This document shows positions 9,951 to 22,164 of a DNA stretch of 64,000 bases, in pieces. A program made the translations under genes and the position numbers. Each line of letters begins with the position of its first letter. The first letter of the stretch is position 1. The stretch covers positions 20,713,113-20,777,112 of the forward strand of contig CM039465.1 in NCBI GenBank assembly GCA_022414725.1, in the 5' to 3' direction. Source of the DNA: Microglena sp. YARC (Eukaryota > Chlorophyta > Chlorophyceae > Chlamydomonadales > Chlamydomonadaceae). The notes beneath the pieces were generated by a model. The model worked only from the letters and a program-made list of their open reading frames with translations. It was not told where the DNA came from and searched no databases.

Positions 9951-11787
9951 GTTTTTATAACGCCTGCAAACGGACGCGCATGTTTGGCATGGTGGAACGC
10001 CTGTATGTGAGATGGACCGCATGCCCTTTCCCATGACAGTCCAATAAATCAATCCTAATGCAAAGTCACCTAATGCATTCCCATGTAAAGCATCACACCT
10101 CATGCAAAGCTCATGGAAGTGAACAACAGCTTGCAGGTAACTGATAGCTAAAAATCCTGCAGCCCTGGATCCCCTATATGCGTGATGGCAGCCGATGACA
10201 TCCCGGTTGCTGACAGCCAAATACAGCACACACACCCATACAGTCCTATGCAGCCCCCCAATCCCAACCCATACGACAGCCGCATGCAGTACATAGCACA
10301 CAAATACATCACCCAAGACCATCATGCAGCCCCAGATCACAACCCAAAGTCAGTCATAGACCTCACCACCAATGACCATCCTCACCTTCCCACAAGGCTT
10401 CCCCAAAGGCTCCGAGGAATCAGCGCTGCCTTGACAGAACCTGCAAAGCGAGAACCAAACCACACAATCAGTCACCCCGCCTTTCGCGCGACCGGACCTG
10501 CGAAGTCCACCGCAGCCCGCGACAATGCAAACCTACAGACCTTTCCACCCCCATAACTTCGCCCAAACCCAACCAAATCGCGCCATTCGAGAAGCAAAGT
10601 CCACAGTCGAGTTCCTCACCCATCTGTCTGGAACCTCCCAGATTCGCGCTTCCAAGCCGCGAAACCAGCGCATCGCGCAAAAACCCAGAAATCTGCGCAA
10701 TTTCCAGTCTGAACTCGGTCCTTCCACGCAAACCATCCTCATCCCGTACCCCCGTTCCCAAATTCACTACGCCAGCTAGCGCCACCACCTCCTGAAACCT
10801 TGTGAATCAGAGCCCTGCTTGACACCCCTTTTCTTATGAAGGAGGGCGGGCAGAGCACCGGTGGGATGATGTCGAGGAGTAGTCTGCCGCTGGAGCAGCC
10901 CCCCGATCGGTTAATGTTCCTCTTCTTGCACGGCTAGCATCTGAGCCCGTCGTACCGACGGGAGGACCACCCCCCGTGGCCACGTCAGCGACAGGTCTCG
11001 GAAAATCGAGATCCGAGACGGGTAACTCCGAAACGGGTAACTTCGAAACGGCTCCCCTGGCCACGTCAGCGAAAGGCAGCCAGCGAGCTGGCAGGAGTGC
11101 GTGAGAGCGCAGGAGAAGGCCAACGGAATGCTGCGACGGGGGGAGCTGCATGCGAAGTTATTGGCAGTGGCAGCGAAATCGGTGGGAGAGAGTTTGGGCA
11201 GATGGACAAAGGGAGGCTACGCCGTTGAATATCGAGGGACTCAGGCAGCGAGCACCGAAAATAGCAGAAGTTCGAAGGAAAATTCGGGTATCAGAACGGC
11301 TAGGCTCAGGAAATGCAAGAGAATTTCACGGAGGAGCAGTGAGAAGGAGTCGAAAACGACACCGGCCGGGTAACCTTGGACGGGTGGGTGGATGGGTGGT
11401 CAGCAGAGCGAGAGGCCATCGTTCCTGTGGCTGCGCCGAGAAATCGAGACTGGCTGCCACCTGGGCGACAGGTCGGCAAGATATGGAACCAAACCCCCAA
11501 CGTAGCGGTCGGGCCGATAACCTTTCAATCGATAGATTCGTTACACAGTGAAGACTGAAGAGCAGATAGCTTAACATCGCAAGTTCGCAACTCGTGCGGC
11601 TATATAGAAAAGGAAGTCTCCAGGAAGATTCTGAAGACACGTGCAGGCCATAGCTAGCCTATGGTCTGGCGGCAGGCAACCCGGGTCCTGGAGCACCAGG
11701 ACCACGCGTGCACTATGCCAACTCAGTGTCCGACGCAACGGACAATAACATCAGTGACAGGCAGGCACTTACTGCTATACTGGCAAG
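9951..11787. other. No recognisable gene
   Basis: The first 500 bp may hold the promoter of the minus-strand nuclease-like gene (TATA-like 'gttataaaaac' at 9950-9960 on the minus strand). Frames at 10182-10556 and 10468-10788 have no recognisable family. Short repeats such as 'ggtaactccgaaacgggtaacttcgaaacgg' occur near 11020-11055. Confidence 0.5.
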
Positions 11788-11981
11788 CAGGGTACTTCAA
11801 ATGGCCAAATTGGCCAGCGCTTTAGCACACTTGAAAACAAAAAAACTGCGCTTTGTAGTGCAGAAAGCGCAAAATTGCTTGCTGCGCCCACAGGGGGGTG
11901 CAAAAAACTGCGCTTAAAGCGCAGAAGGGGTCAAAAAGTCAGCGCTTGAAAGCGCAAAAGCGCGCGCTTCGAATTACCCTG
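11788..11981. mobile_element. hAT-type MITE (194 bp), perfect 8-bp duplication
   Basis: Ends CAGGGTACTTC and reverse complement CAGGGTAATTC; flanked by CTGGCAAG on both sides (11780-11787, 11982-11989). The interior is rich in 'aaagcgc/gcgctt' palindromes. No coding capacity; would need a transposase in trans. Confidence 0.9.
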
Positions 11982-12589
11982 CTGGCAAGTAGTCTGATGA
12001 CATAGCAATCATAGCTTCTGTTTTCATCCACGATTGTTTCCCCAAGTAATTTATTTTTTACTGTCGAAGACGATGAGCAGCCAAATGCTGGCCATTTCAC
12101 CTAGTTTAATTTCAAGTTTCTTTTCAGCCACGAGCAAAGGCTTATAGGCAGCTCCCCTGACTGGCTATTCAGCCAAACCTCAAGCAACCTAGTACACCTT
12201 GAAGCTGTAGTAATTAGCTTTCCAGCACTACTGATATCTTTGGGTGCAGCCCAGTGGCTTGCTCAGGGAGCTACCAAGAAGCTGCTAACAAAGGCCGAAA
12301 AGGCCTACCTAAATGCTAGGCTGTTCAGCGTCCAATACTTTGGGATCGGCATATCATATAATTCTGGCCAAAGGTGAGTATGATATCATACAAATTACAG
12401 CATATGATATTGTAACAGCACGGGCCAACACATGACTCGTGCCAGCTAGCTGTCAAATGTTTAGCTTCAACCCACGCCATGGCGCATTAGCATTAACTAC
12501 TTCGCAGCAAGCAAATTTATAAATCAGAACCAAAATTTTAATTGCACCCTAAGGAATGAGAAAGCTGCACAAAATAGAACCTGCATCAC

Positions 12590-12780
12590 ATAAATAGAAC
12601 TTGCATCACCTAGATAGAAGTCGCATCATCAAAATAGAACTTGCATCACCTAAATAGAACTTGCATCACCTAGATGGAACCCGCATCATCGAAATAGAAC
12701 CTGCCTCACCTAAATAGAACTTGCATCACCTAGACAGAACCCGCATCATCAAAATATAACCTGCATCACCTAAAAATAGC
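12590..12780. repeat. 21-bp minisatellite
   Basis: About nine imperfect copies of 'aaatagaacttgcatcaccta'. Confidence 0.85.
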
Positions 12781-12847
12781 AAATATGGCGACAACATACA
12801 GGCTCCTGGCACTGTCATTATCATGCACTTCCAAACAGCATTTCCCC

Positions 12848-12965
12848 TAAGCTCCATTAATCGTGTACGCACAATTATTAATGTTTATTCGCGGAATGGT
12901 CCATCATTTTCTCAGGACTGGGTAATGTTTTCGAGCTCGCAAAACGTTGGTCTGGGCTCCTGCCA
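12848..12965 (-). mobile_element. Relic of the end of the large hAT family
   Basis: Read forward, 'aatgtttattcgcggaatggtccatcattttctcaggactgggtaatgttt' aligns with the reverse complement of the right end of the 4287-8682 element (about 8585-8640), including 'tggtccatcrttttctcagg'. No second end found nearby. Confidence 0.65.
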
Positions 12966-13044
12966 CTGCCACTGCCATAATCATGCACTTCCAAAATCTT
13001 GAGTTCTTGACTCATCTCTCTCAGACTCACCTTCTACCTATTAC

Positions 13045-13232
13045 TAGGGAACGGCAAATCATATGATGTTGACCAAAGACGAGTATGATATTATATGATA
13101 TCATACAAAAATCATATGATTTAATATCATATGATATGATGGCCCAGGCCAAAGTTACCTAGTCAGACCACCGGCATCATATGATATCATATGATGACAT
13201 GATATCATATGATATCGTATTGCCGTCCCCTA
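13045..13232. mobile_element. Palindromic hAT-type MITE, family M (188 bp)
   Basis: Ends TAGGGAACGGCA and reverse complement TAGGGGACGGCA, flanked by a perfect 8-bp duplication CCTATTAC (13037-13044, 13233-13240). The interior is built of 'tatgatatcatatgatatcata' self-complementary units on either side of a 'gaccaaagacgagtatgat / tagtcagac' centre. Confidence 0.92.
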
Positions 13233-13799
13233 CCTATTACAGTACAGCTTGGTGAGATCGTTCCCACCTTCTACCTACGCAACACAACTAGACTGCGTCT
13301 ACCCGCGAACTACAGAACAATTACCTACACATACACATTACATACACACACATTACATACACATACAACACCACCCACAACAAAGCTCATACATATCATG
13401 CACACCGACTACCTGATTACTAAATTGGCGTCTAGCGGTCTGGCATGCCCCCACTTTCCAACGGGTGCCTCCTTAGTAGGAATTTCTTCGCTTTTTGTTC
13501 TGAATCTTTGGTGGGCGCTGTTTTGTGTATGGGGTCAAAATCCTTTCAAAAATGAATAAAAGTAAGCAGCATTTCTTTCAGAAGCTTGACATACTTGACG
13601 CTCACATGCACTGTTTATTTGTTGGGCCACTGGGCTATGGTAGCTTCCCGCCAGCTCCAATAGCCAGCCACTGGGTCAAACCCAAAGCTTGCACTTGTAT
13701 TGGCATGCCCATCACGTCAACTTTCATATGCACTAGAAAGCTCCAGGTTTGGCCCAAGGACAGGATAGGGAAGCTGCTATGCAAAGCAAAAAAAACAAG

Positions 13800-14160
13800 A
13801 TCCCTACATGCTTAGTCACTTGGTGCTGTCTAAGTAAAGCATGCCTTGCCACCTTGCAGTGTGCACATGCACGCACCCAGGCTAATCAGAAGGGCAGGAT
13901 GCTCACATGGTCTACCACATGGAGCTGTCTATGTAAAGCATGCCTTGCCACCTTGCAGTGTGCACATGCACGCACCCAGGCTAATCAGAAGAGCAGGATG
14001 CTCACATGGTCTACCACTTGGAGCTGTCTATGTAAAGCATGCCTTGCCACCTTGCAGTGTGCACATGCACGCACCCAGGCTAATCAGAAGGGCAGGATGC
14101 TCACATGGTCTATCAATTGGAGCTGTCCATTTGAATAATGTTGTGCCCTCATGCAGTTTG
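13800..14160. repeat. Tandem repeat, about 116-bp unit, three and a half copies
   Basis: Unit contains 'gtaaagcatgccttgccaccttgcag' and 'gtgcacatgcacgcacccaggctaatcagaag'. It keeps open frames by repetition. The 'ccttgcag' could be an old acceptor, but no exon was identified. Confidence 0.85.
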
Positions 14161-14224
14161 CACATGCGCACACCCAGGCTTACCAGCAAAAACAATTGGC
14201 CCCGTTTAGCCGGACAACAAGTCC

Positions 14225-14445
14225 TAGGCAGCGTTGCAAGCGATGCAGAAAATTGGTAGAGAGTGCTGGCAACGGAATGACAGGTGGCAATGGAATGGAG
14301 CAGACTGAAGCCAGTTAGTTATGAGACAGTTGACAGACGTGTCAGGCTTTGTGTCGGTCGTCGGTTGCACGCACAAACGGGCAACGGGGTGACCCTGGGG
14401 GCTCCCTCCCCCCAGAAGGGGGGAGCTCTGCCAAAAATAGGACAG
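14225..14445 (+). repeat. Dispersed repeat family A, copy 2
   Basis: Same landmarks as 1-200, with the full 'gggtgaccctgggggctccctccccccagaaggggg' hairpin end. Confidence 0.75.
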
Positions 14446-14649
14446 CAAAAATTAGAATGGAAATGAAAGACATCGCTGGTGCTCATATCCCGTCCCGGAT
14501 ATTGCGGAGCAGGCTTGTCTTGGGCCAAAAATGGCCTGTCGATGACAATGTTATGTCATATCTGGGAGCATGTAGGGCCAAGTGTGCCTACTGTTTTGTA
14601 AGAGTGGCAACACCATTCAAACTAAATCCTCAGTGCCGCTGGTTTGTGT

Positions 14650-15248
14650 CGTGAGACCCACCTCCTGAGGTGAAATTCCTTTCATGCTCATATCTGGAAG
14701 CAAAAAGGGTCGCACCTTATCTGTAAGCAAACAGGGTCACACCTAGTAGGTCCAATGCATAGTTTTTCTTTTCAGCTACGAGAAGCAGCTTCTAAGCAGC
14801 TCCCTGAGCCAGCCACTGGTCCAACATACCAGTTTTGACAGTTCTGGACAGCTTCCAGACACACTAGGTTGCAGGAGCTTTGGCTGAATGGCCAGTCAGG
14901 GGAGCTGCCTAGAGGCTGCTGCTTTTATCTGGAAGCCTACAGGGTCAAACATAGTAGGTCCATACGGGTACAATAAATCTGGTTTGCTGACGGTGTTTCC
15001 TCGTAGCTGGGGGGCTACGCATGGCATCTTCTAGGCAGCTCCTTTTGCCCTTCCTTGTGCCAAACTGGAAGCTGACATGGCAGGAATTTCAATACAACTG
15101 AAAGCTTTGGGCCTGAATCAGGGAGCTGGCCCGAGGCTGCCATGAGTAGTCCAGAAATGAATCAGTCTGTGTGTCGTCACACAGGTCTCTGTTGCAGTCA
15201 CCCAGGCGTTTGTTGCAGTCACCTAGGCATTCTTGTACACCACCTTGT
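14650..15248. repeat. Family B fragments downstream of the starch synthase stop
   Basis: Contains several fragments of family B ('aggcagctccctgagccagccact', 'agctgcctagaggctgctgc'). This is also where the minus-strand starch synthase 3' untranslated region and polyadenylation site should lie; no obvious signal picked out. Confidence 0.5.
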
Positions 15249-15335
15249 CTACCACTGGTACTTGGCTGAAAGCATGACGTCCTCGTACTTCTTGGCAGCA
15301 GCATCCCATGACAGGTCTTGGCTCATGCCGTTTTT
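15249..15335 (-). CDS. SSII: SSII terminal exon 12
   Basis: 87 nt, 28 codons plus [23 protein letters not shown], then MLSAKYQW. This tail is diagnostic for SSII. Confidence 0.93.
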   Translation of the reverse strand, partial: KNGMSQDLSWDAAAKKYEDVMLSAKYQW

Positions 15336-15791
15336 CTGGAAAACAATTGGGCAAATAAAGAGGAAGTCAAAGCCGGGAACATAAGGCCAATCCAAGCCAA
15401 GCCAAGCCAGACCAAATACAGGATCATGAGGCCAAGCATTGCACGTGGTATTCAGGGTTGTTCTGGGCCCCCCCTAGAAAACACGTGGTATTCAGGGTTG
15501 TTATGGGGACCCCCTAGATCACACGTGGTATTCAGGGTCGTTATGGGCACCCCTAAATCACACGTGGTATTCAGGGTTGTTATGGGGAGACCCCTTAATG
15601 GCACTTGGTTTTCAGGGTTGTTCTGGGGACCCCTTAAATAGCACATGGTATATCTATACATATCTATACATATTGAATATAATATGAACGGACATATTTT
15701 GTACATGCACATGAATCACATGAACTATGTATGGGGTCATGTTGCAGGAGGAAGGGGGAAGCTCACCTGCCACTGTAGGAAGCTAGCTGTC

Positions 15792-15828
<37 letters not shown>

Positions 15829-18800
15829 TTAACTAACAAACTGACTGACTAACTAACTAACAACATAGGGCCAACACATGACTCGCAAAGCTGCTGGTCA
15901 TAGCTGAGAAGAAAAACAGAAGCTCACCTGCAATTGTAGGGAGCTGCAGGGAGATGTCTAGAAGCTGCCTAGATGCTGCTGCTCGTAGCTGAAAAGAAAA
16001 ACAGAAGCTAACCTGCAATTGTAGGGAGCTGCAGGGAGCTGTCTAGAAGCTGCCTAGAAGCTGCTGCTCGTAGCTGAAAAGAAAAACAGAAGCTCACCTG
16101 CAACTGCAGGAAGTCCTCTTTGTGATTCCTGTAAGTGTCCAATGCTTGGTACGTGGCTGTCTTTCTTTTCGGCTACTAGCAGCAGCTTCTAGGCAGCTGA
16201 AAAGAAAAACAGAAGCGCACCTGCAACTGCAGGAAGTCCTCTTTGTGATTCCTGTAAGTGTCCAATGCTTGGTACATGGCTGTCTTTCTTTTCGGCTACT
16301 AGCAGCAGCTTCTAGGTAGCTGAAAAGAAAAACAGAAGCGCACCTGCAACTGCAGGAAGTCCTCTTTGTGATTCCTGTAAGTGTCCAATGCTTGGTACGT
16401 GGCTGTGCGCATATCAGAAGCATCAGCAGTTTCGAAGGTCCATCCAGTACCTGGGGCAAAATGTCGACGGATGAGAAAGACGAGAGACGAAAGGAAACGT
16501 AGTGAGGCAAGAATGGATTAGTTACAGTAACAGAGAGACGACTTACAAGAGACGACCTCCAGAATCAAAGGGGTCAGAGATCTAAGGGTGCTGGTACAGC
16601 AAGGGGGGGCAAGGTGTACAGGGTACATAGTGTGGCGCATATTGGAAGCATCAGCGGTGTTGAAGGCCCATCCAGTACCTGGGGCAGAACCAATTTAGAT
16701 TAAGGGCGCCTAGAAGCGCGTCCCGAATGATTGTTTTGAATTAATATTTAATTTAATTTGATTTGATTTAATTTGATTTAATAACGATATAATTTGTTTA
16801 GGCAATCTCTGGGTCTTACCTGACTTATCATGCAAATTAAAAGGCTCCACGGTGTCTCTAAACCCCCTGACAGCATGCACCACTGGGACGATGCCAGCTG
16901 CCATTGCATACTGCTGATTCAGACCACCACCACCACGCCCATTACCACTATGAATCTTGTCATTACCCCAAGTAGCAGTGCAGTCCCTGGGTCTTACCTG
17001 ACTTGTCATGCAAGTTAAAAGGCTTCACAGTGTCTCTCAAGCCCCCAACGGCATGCACCACTGGGACGGTGCCAGCCGCCATCGCATACAGCTGATTCAG
17101 ACCACACGGCTCAAAGCGAGACGGCATGAGCAAGATGTCGACTCCAGCATTGATGCAATGTGCCATCTTGACATAAAATCCAACGTAGCTCTTGCACTAA
17201 TTTGGGTTCCTATATGATCGGAACAAATTCTGTGTTATAAGGTTTTCGATCTTTGCGTTGATTCGTTATAATAAAACACACCCAGTCCCGCCTCAGTCAA
17301 GTAGGCCAAACAGGCTAAAGGGACTTACCCAACCATGACAGGAAGGAGGAAACGTGACATGAAGATGTTCTGGGTTTATGAGCCATCTTGACAGAAACTC
17401 CAACACAACTCTTGCACTGATTTGGGTTCCTAAACAACCGGAAACATACCCTGTTTCAAGGTTCGGGTCTAAGGTTTAGGTTTGAGTTCTGGGTATGCAT
17501 GTATGCATGCATGTATGTTTGTATGTATGTTACAGTCCAGGGGGAGGCCAAATAGGCTAAAGGGACTTAACCAATCATGATAGGAATGAGGAAACATGAC
17601 ATGAAGGTGTTCTGGGTTTATGGGCCATCTAGGCAGAAAATCCAACATAACTCTTGCACTGATTCGGGTTCCAATTATATCGGAAAAAATACCGTATCTT
17701 CAGGGTTGGGTCAAGGGTTTAGATTGGAGTTCTGAGTTTATGTGCCATCTTGACAGAAATCCAACATTTCTACTGCACTGATTCGGCTTCCTAGACGATC
17801 TGACGATCGAAACAAAGACTGTGTTTTAAGGTTTGGTTAACAGGTTTAAACTTGAGTTCTTGGGTTTATGGGCCATCTTGACATAAGATCCAACATAGCT
17901 ATTGCACTGATTTGGGTTCCTATTGTATCGGAAAAAATACCGTCTCTTCAGGTTTGGATCTCGAGGTTTAGGTTTGAGTTGTTGAGTTGATGTGCCATCT
18001 TGACAGAAAATCCAACATAGCTATTGCACTGATTCAGGTTCCTAGAAAATAAAACAAATGACTGTCTTTTAAGGTCTGGGTCTAAGGTTTAGGTTTGAGT
18101 TCTGGGTTGATGTGCCACCTTGACAGAAAATCCAACATAGCTATTGCACTGATTCAGGTTCCGAAACTATACAATAACTCTTTGTCTTCGGGTTCGGATC
18201 TAAGGTTTAGGTATGAGTTGTTGAGTTGATGTGCCACCTTGACAGAAAATCCAACATAACTCTTGCACTGATTCGGGTTCCTATTGTATCGGAAAAAATA
18301 ACGTCTCTTCAGGTTTGGATCTCAAGGTTTAGGTTTGAGTTCTTGAGTTGATGTGCCACCTTGACAGAAGATCCAACATAACTCTTGCACTGATTCGGGT
18401 TCCTATACGATCGGAAAACATACAGTGTTTTAAGGTTTAGGTTGGAGTTCTGGGTTTAGAGTATGGGGCCACCAACATAGCCCTAGCTATCACTGATTCA
18501 GTTTGCTGGGGGGTGGATAATCACAATTTGGGTTCAGGGTGCAGGTTGTTTGCAACATTTATATTATTTGTCCCCCCCCCCCCCCCCCCTCCCCCCTTTC
18601 CCCCCCCTCGATAATACAATCCAATACAGTACAATACAATACAATATCAATGCAATAAAAAAAAAATGCGCTTCTCACCTGGACTCCATACTGCGAAGGA
18701 TATCCTCAAGGTCATCCCTGCTGTAACGGTACAGATCCCTTCACGGGTATTCTGGTCCGTTAAGCGAGGCATAACTGTAACTCGTTACTCGCAAGCCGCG

Positions 18801-21800
18801 TGACATACGCACGTGGGGCAGTACCATACCTATGTACTGCCCCATTGCACTCGACACGCTTGTCAAATACATAGACTCGAGCAACTCTAGACAAACCCTT
18901 ATACTCACTACGAAGACGTTCACCTCCGAGCTACTCCACATCCCTACCTAAGGTAAACACCTGGACTCCATACTGCGAAGGATATCCTCAAGGTCATCCC
19001 TGCCAGAGCCAAGGAACACAAGCTGCACACCTTGTTGTATCAACCAACCCAACATGTTATAGATAGCTACATACAATACAATACAATACAATACAATACA
19101 ATACAATACAATACAATGCAATGCAATACAATATAAATGCAATACAATGCAACACAAAACAATGCAATATAAATGCAATACAAAACAAAAATAATGCGCT
19201 GCTTATCACCTGGACTCCATACTGCGCAGAGCAGCCTCAAGGTCGTCCCTGCCAGAACCAAGGAATACAAGCTGCACACCTTGGGAGATGAGCCAGTCAT
19301 AGCTCTCATAGATCAAGTCAATGCCTTTTTGGTAATCTGCAAGGTTGAGGAATGCGTTGTGTGAGGAATGCGTAATAGCTCTCATAGATCAAGTCAATGC
19401 CTTTTTGGTAATCTGCAAGGTTGAGGAATGCGTTGTGTGAGGAATGCGTCATAGCTCGCATGCACACATCACAGTCAGGAAAGCAGTCCGCAAGGTTGAG
19501 CAAGAGCGTTGCGTGAAGAAAGCGTTGCGTGAGGAATGCTTAATAGCTTGCAGGGGTGAGCAAGAGCATTGCGTGAGGAGTGAAAATTGATGAACTGAAT
19601 CCCAAACAATCGTTTTACCGACAGGGGCCCTGAGTTCATGCTACAGTGATCATTTGATTCTACAAAACAACTAAATCATCATCTCACCTGGAATGATAAT
19701 TTAATTGTGTGATTCATATCGCAGATGAGGTTATGAGTACCACTGTTTCTTTTTTTAGCTATGCGTAGCACCTTCTAGGCAGCTATCTTTCCCCGTCCTT
19801 GAGCCACACCTGAAGCTAGCTAGAGCGTTTAAAAGCTGATATGACAAGCATTCTGATGCAGCTTCTAGGCAGCTCCATTTCCCTGTCCTTGAGCCACACC
19901 TGAAGCTAGCTAGCGCGTTTAAAAGCTGATATGACAAGCATTTCGATTCACTTCTAGGCAGCTCCTTTTCCCTGTCATTGAGCCACACCTCTAGCTAGCT
20001 AGTGTGTTTAAAAGCTGGTATGACAAGCATCCCAATGCAGCTCCATTTCCCTGTCATTGAGCCACACCTGAAGCTAGCTAGTGCGTTTAAAAGCTGATAT
20101 GACAAGCATTCTGATGCAGCTTCTAGGCAGCTCCCTTTCCCTGTCCTTGAGCCACACCTCTAGCTAGCTAGTGCGTTTAAAAGCTGGTATGACAAGCATC
20201 CCAATGCAGCTCCCTTTCCCTGTCCTTGAGCCACACCTGAAGCTAGCAAGTGCGTTTAAAAGCTGATATGAGAAGCATTCCGATGCAGCTTCCAGCATTG
20301 GATTTGACCCAGTGGCTGGGTAATGGGGCTGGCGGGAAGCTGCCATGGGTAGCCCAAAAAAGGAACAGTAGTGAGTACCAGATGAGTCCCTTCTTGAAAG
20401 CGTTCAAGGCAAAGGGTGCATGGTCAGTGTTGTGAAATGCAAGGATACATGGCGCTGCGCATGGGTCACCGGCATCAAGTACAGACACATACATGCACAC
20501 ACATACACATATGCACACACACACACTCGTACGCATGCATACATGCACACACACACTTTGTACACATACTTGCATGCACACACACACACACACTCGTACG
20601 CATGCACACATGCACACACACACTTTGTACACATACTTGCATGCACACACACACACACATGCAAACAAACACATGCACTCGGTAATCATACACGCATGCA
20701 CGGGCAGGCACAAGGCTAAACCAAACTGAGCCCCGCACCTAGACGACCGATGAAGCCTAGCATAGGGATGTCTGGATCCACGGGGAGCCCAAACTCCTTC
20801 TGCAGTGCCATCTAATAGACGGGTAGAGTGTGAGGCGGTTTAGGGTGGTTGGGGTGGTGGCTTATGGTGGTTGATGTGGTTTATGGTTGTTTATGGTGGT
20901 TGAGGTGGGTTGATGTGATGGTTTATGGAGGTTAAGGGTGGTTGAGATGGTTGAGGCGGCGGCTTATGGTGGTTTAGGTGGTTTATGGTGGTTATGATGG
21001 TTGAGGTGGGTTGATGTGGTCAGCCATTTGATGGATGGTTGGAGTGTGACGCGGCAAGGTACAACACAGTACAATTCAATACAATACAATACAGGACAAT
21101 GCATAGCCATCCAATGGACGGGTGGAGTGTGACGTGGCAAGGTACAACACAGTACAATATAGTACAATGCAGAGCCATCCGATGGGCGGATGGAGTGTGA
21201 CGTGGCAAGGTACAACACAGTACAATACAATACAGTACAATGCAGAGCCATCCGATGGACGGGTGGAGTGTGACATGGCGAGGTACAACACAGTACAACA
21301 CAGTACAATACAGTACAATGCATAGCCATCCGATGGACGGGTGGAGTGTGACGTGGCAAGGTACAACACAGTACAATACAGTACAATACAATGCAGAGCC
21401 ATCCTATGGACGGGTGGAGTGTGACGTGGCGAGGTACAACACAGTACAATACAGTACAATGCATAGCCATCCGATGGACAGGTGGAGTGTGACGTGGCGA
21501 GGTACAACACAGTACAATACAGTACAATGCCGAGCCATCCGATGGACGGGTGGAGTGTGACGTGGCGAGGTACAACACAGTACAATACAGTACAATGCCG
21601 AGCCATCCGATGGACGGGTGGAGTGTGACGTGGCGAGGTACAACACTGTACAATACAGTACAATGCAGAGCCATCCGATGGACAGGTGCAGTGTGACGTG
21701 GCGAGGTACAACACTGTACAATACAGTACAATACAATACAATGCATAGCCATCCGATGGACGGTCGGAGTGGTGTGGTGAGGTACAATACAGTACAATAC

Positions 21801-22111
21801 AGTACAGTACAATACAGGGCATTTTGATGGGCGAGAGGAGTATGGCATGGTGAGGTACAATACAGTACAGTACTATATAGGGCATTCTGATGGGCGATAG
21901 GAGTGTGGCATGGTGAGGTACAATACAGTACACTACTATACAGGGCCTTCTGATGATGGGTGGGTGGATGGTGGGGTTCAGGTTCAGTGTGGTCAGTGTG
22001 AGGTGGTGCAGGCCAGAAATATTTTCTACCTATGCCTTCAGGAGGGTGAATGGGGTTTGCATGAGGTCCAGCCCATATTATACCTCCTGTGTTTACACGC
22101 ATTCTATTAAT

Positions 22112-22164
<53 letters not shown>

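Noticed and set aside
10182..10788. Two ORFs of 106-124 codons upstream of the nuclease-like gene
   Set aside because: No recognised motif, overlapping on opposite strands, biased composition; probably non-coding.
18724..18952. Confirmed solo LTR
   Set aside because: TG...CA ends are present, but no convincing 4-6 bp target duplication is seen, because the flanks are themselves copies of an exon edge.
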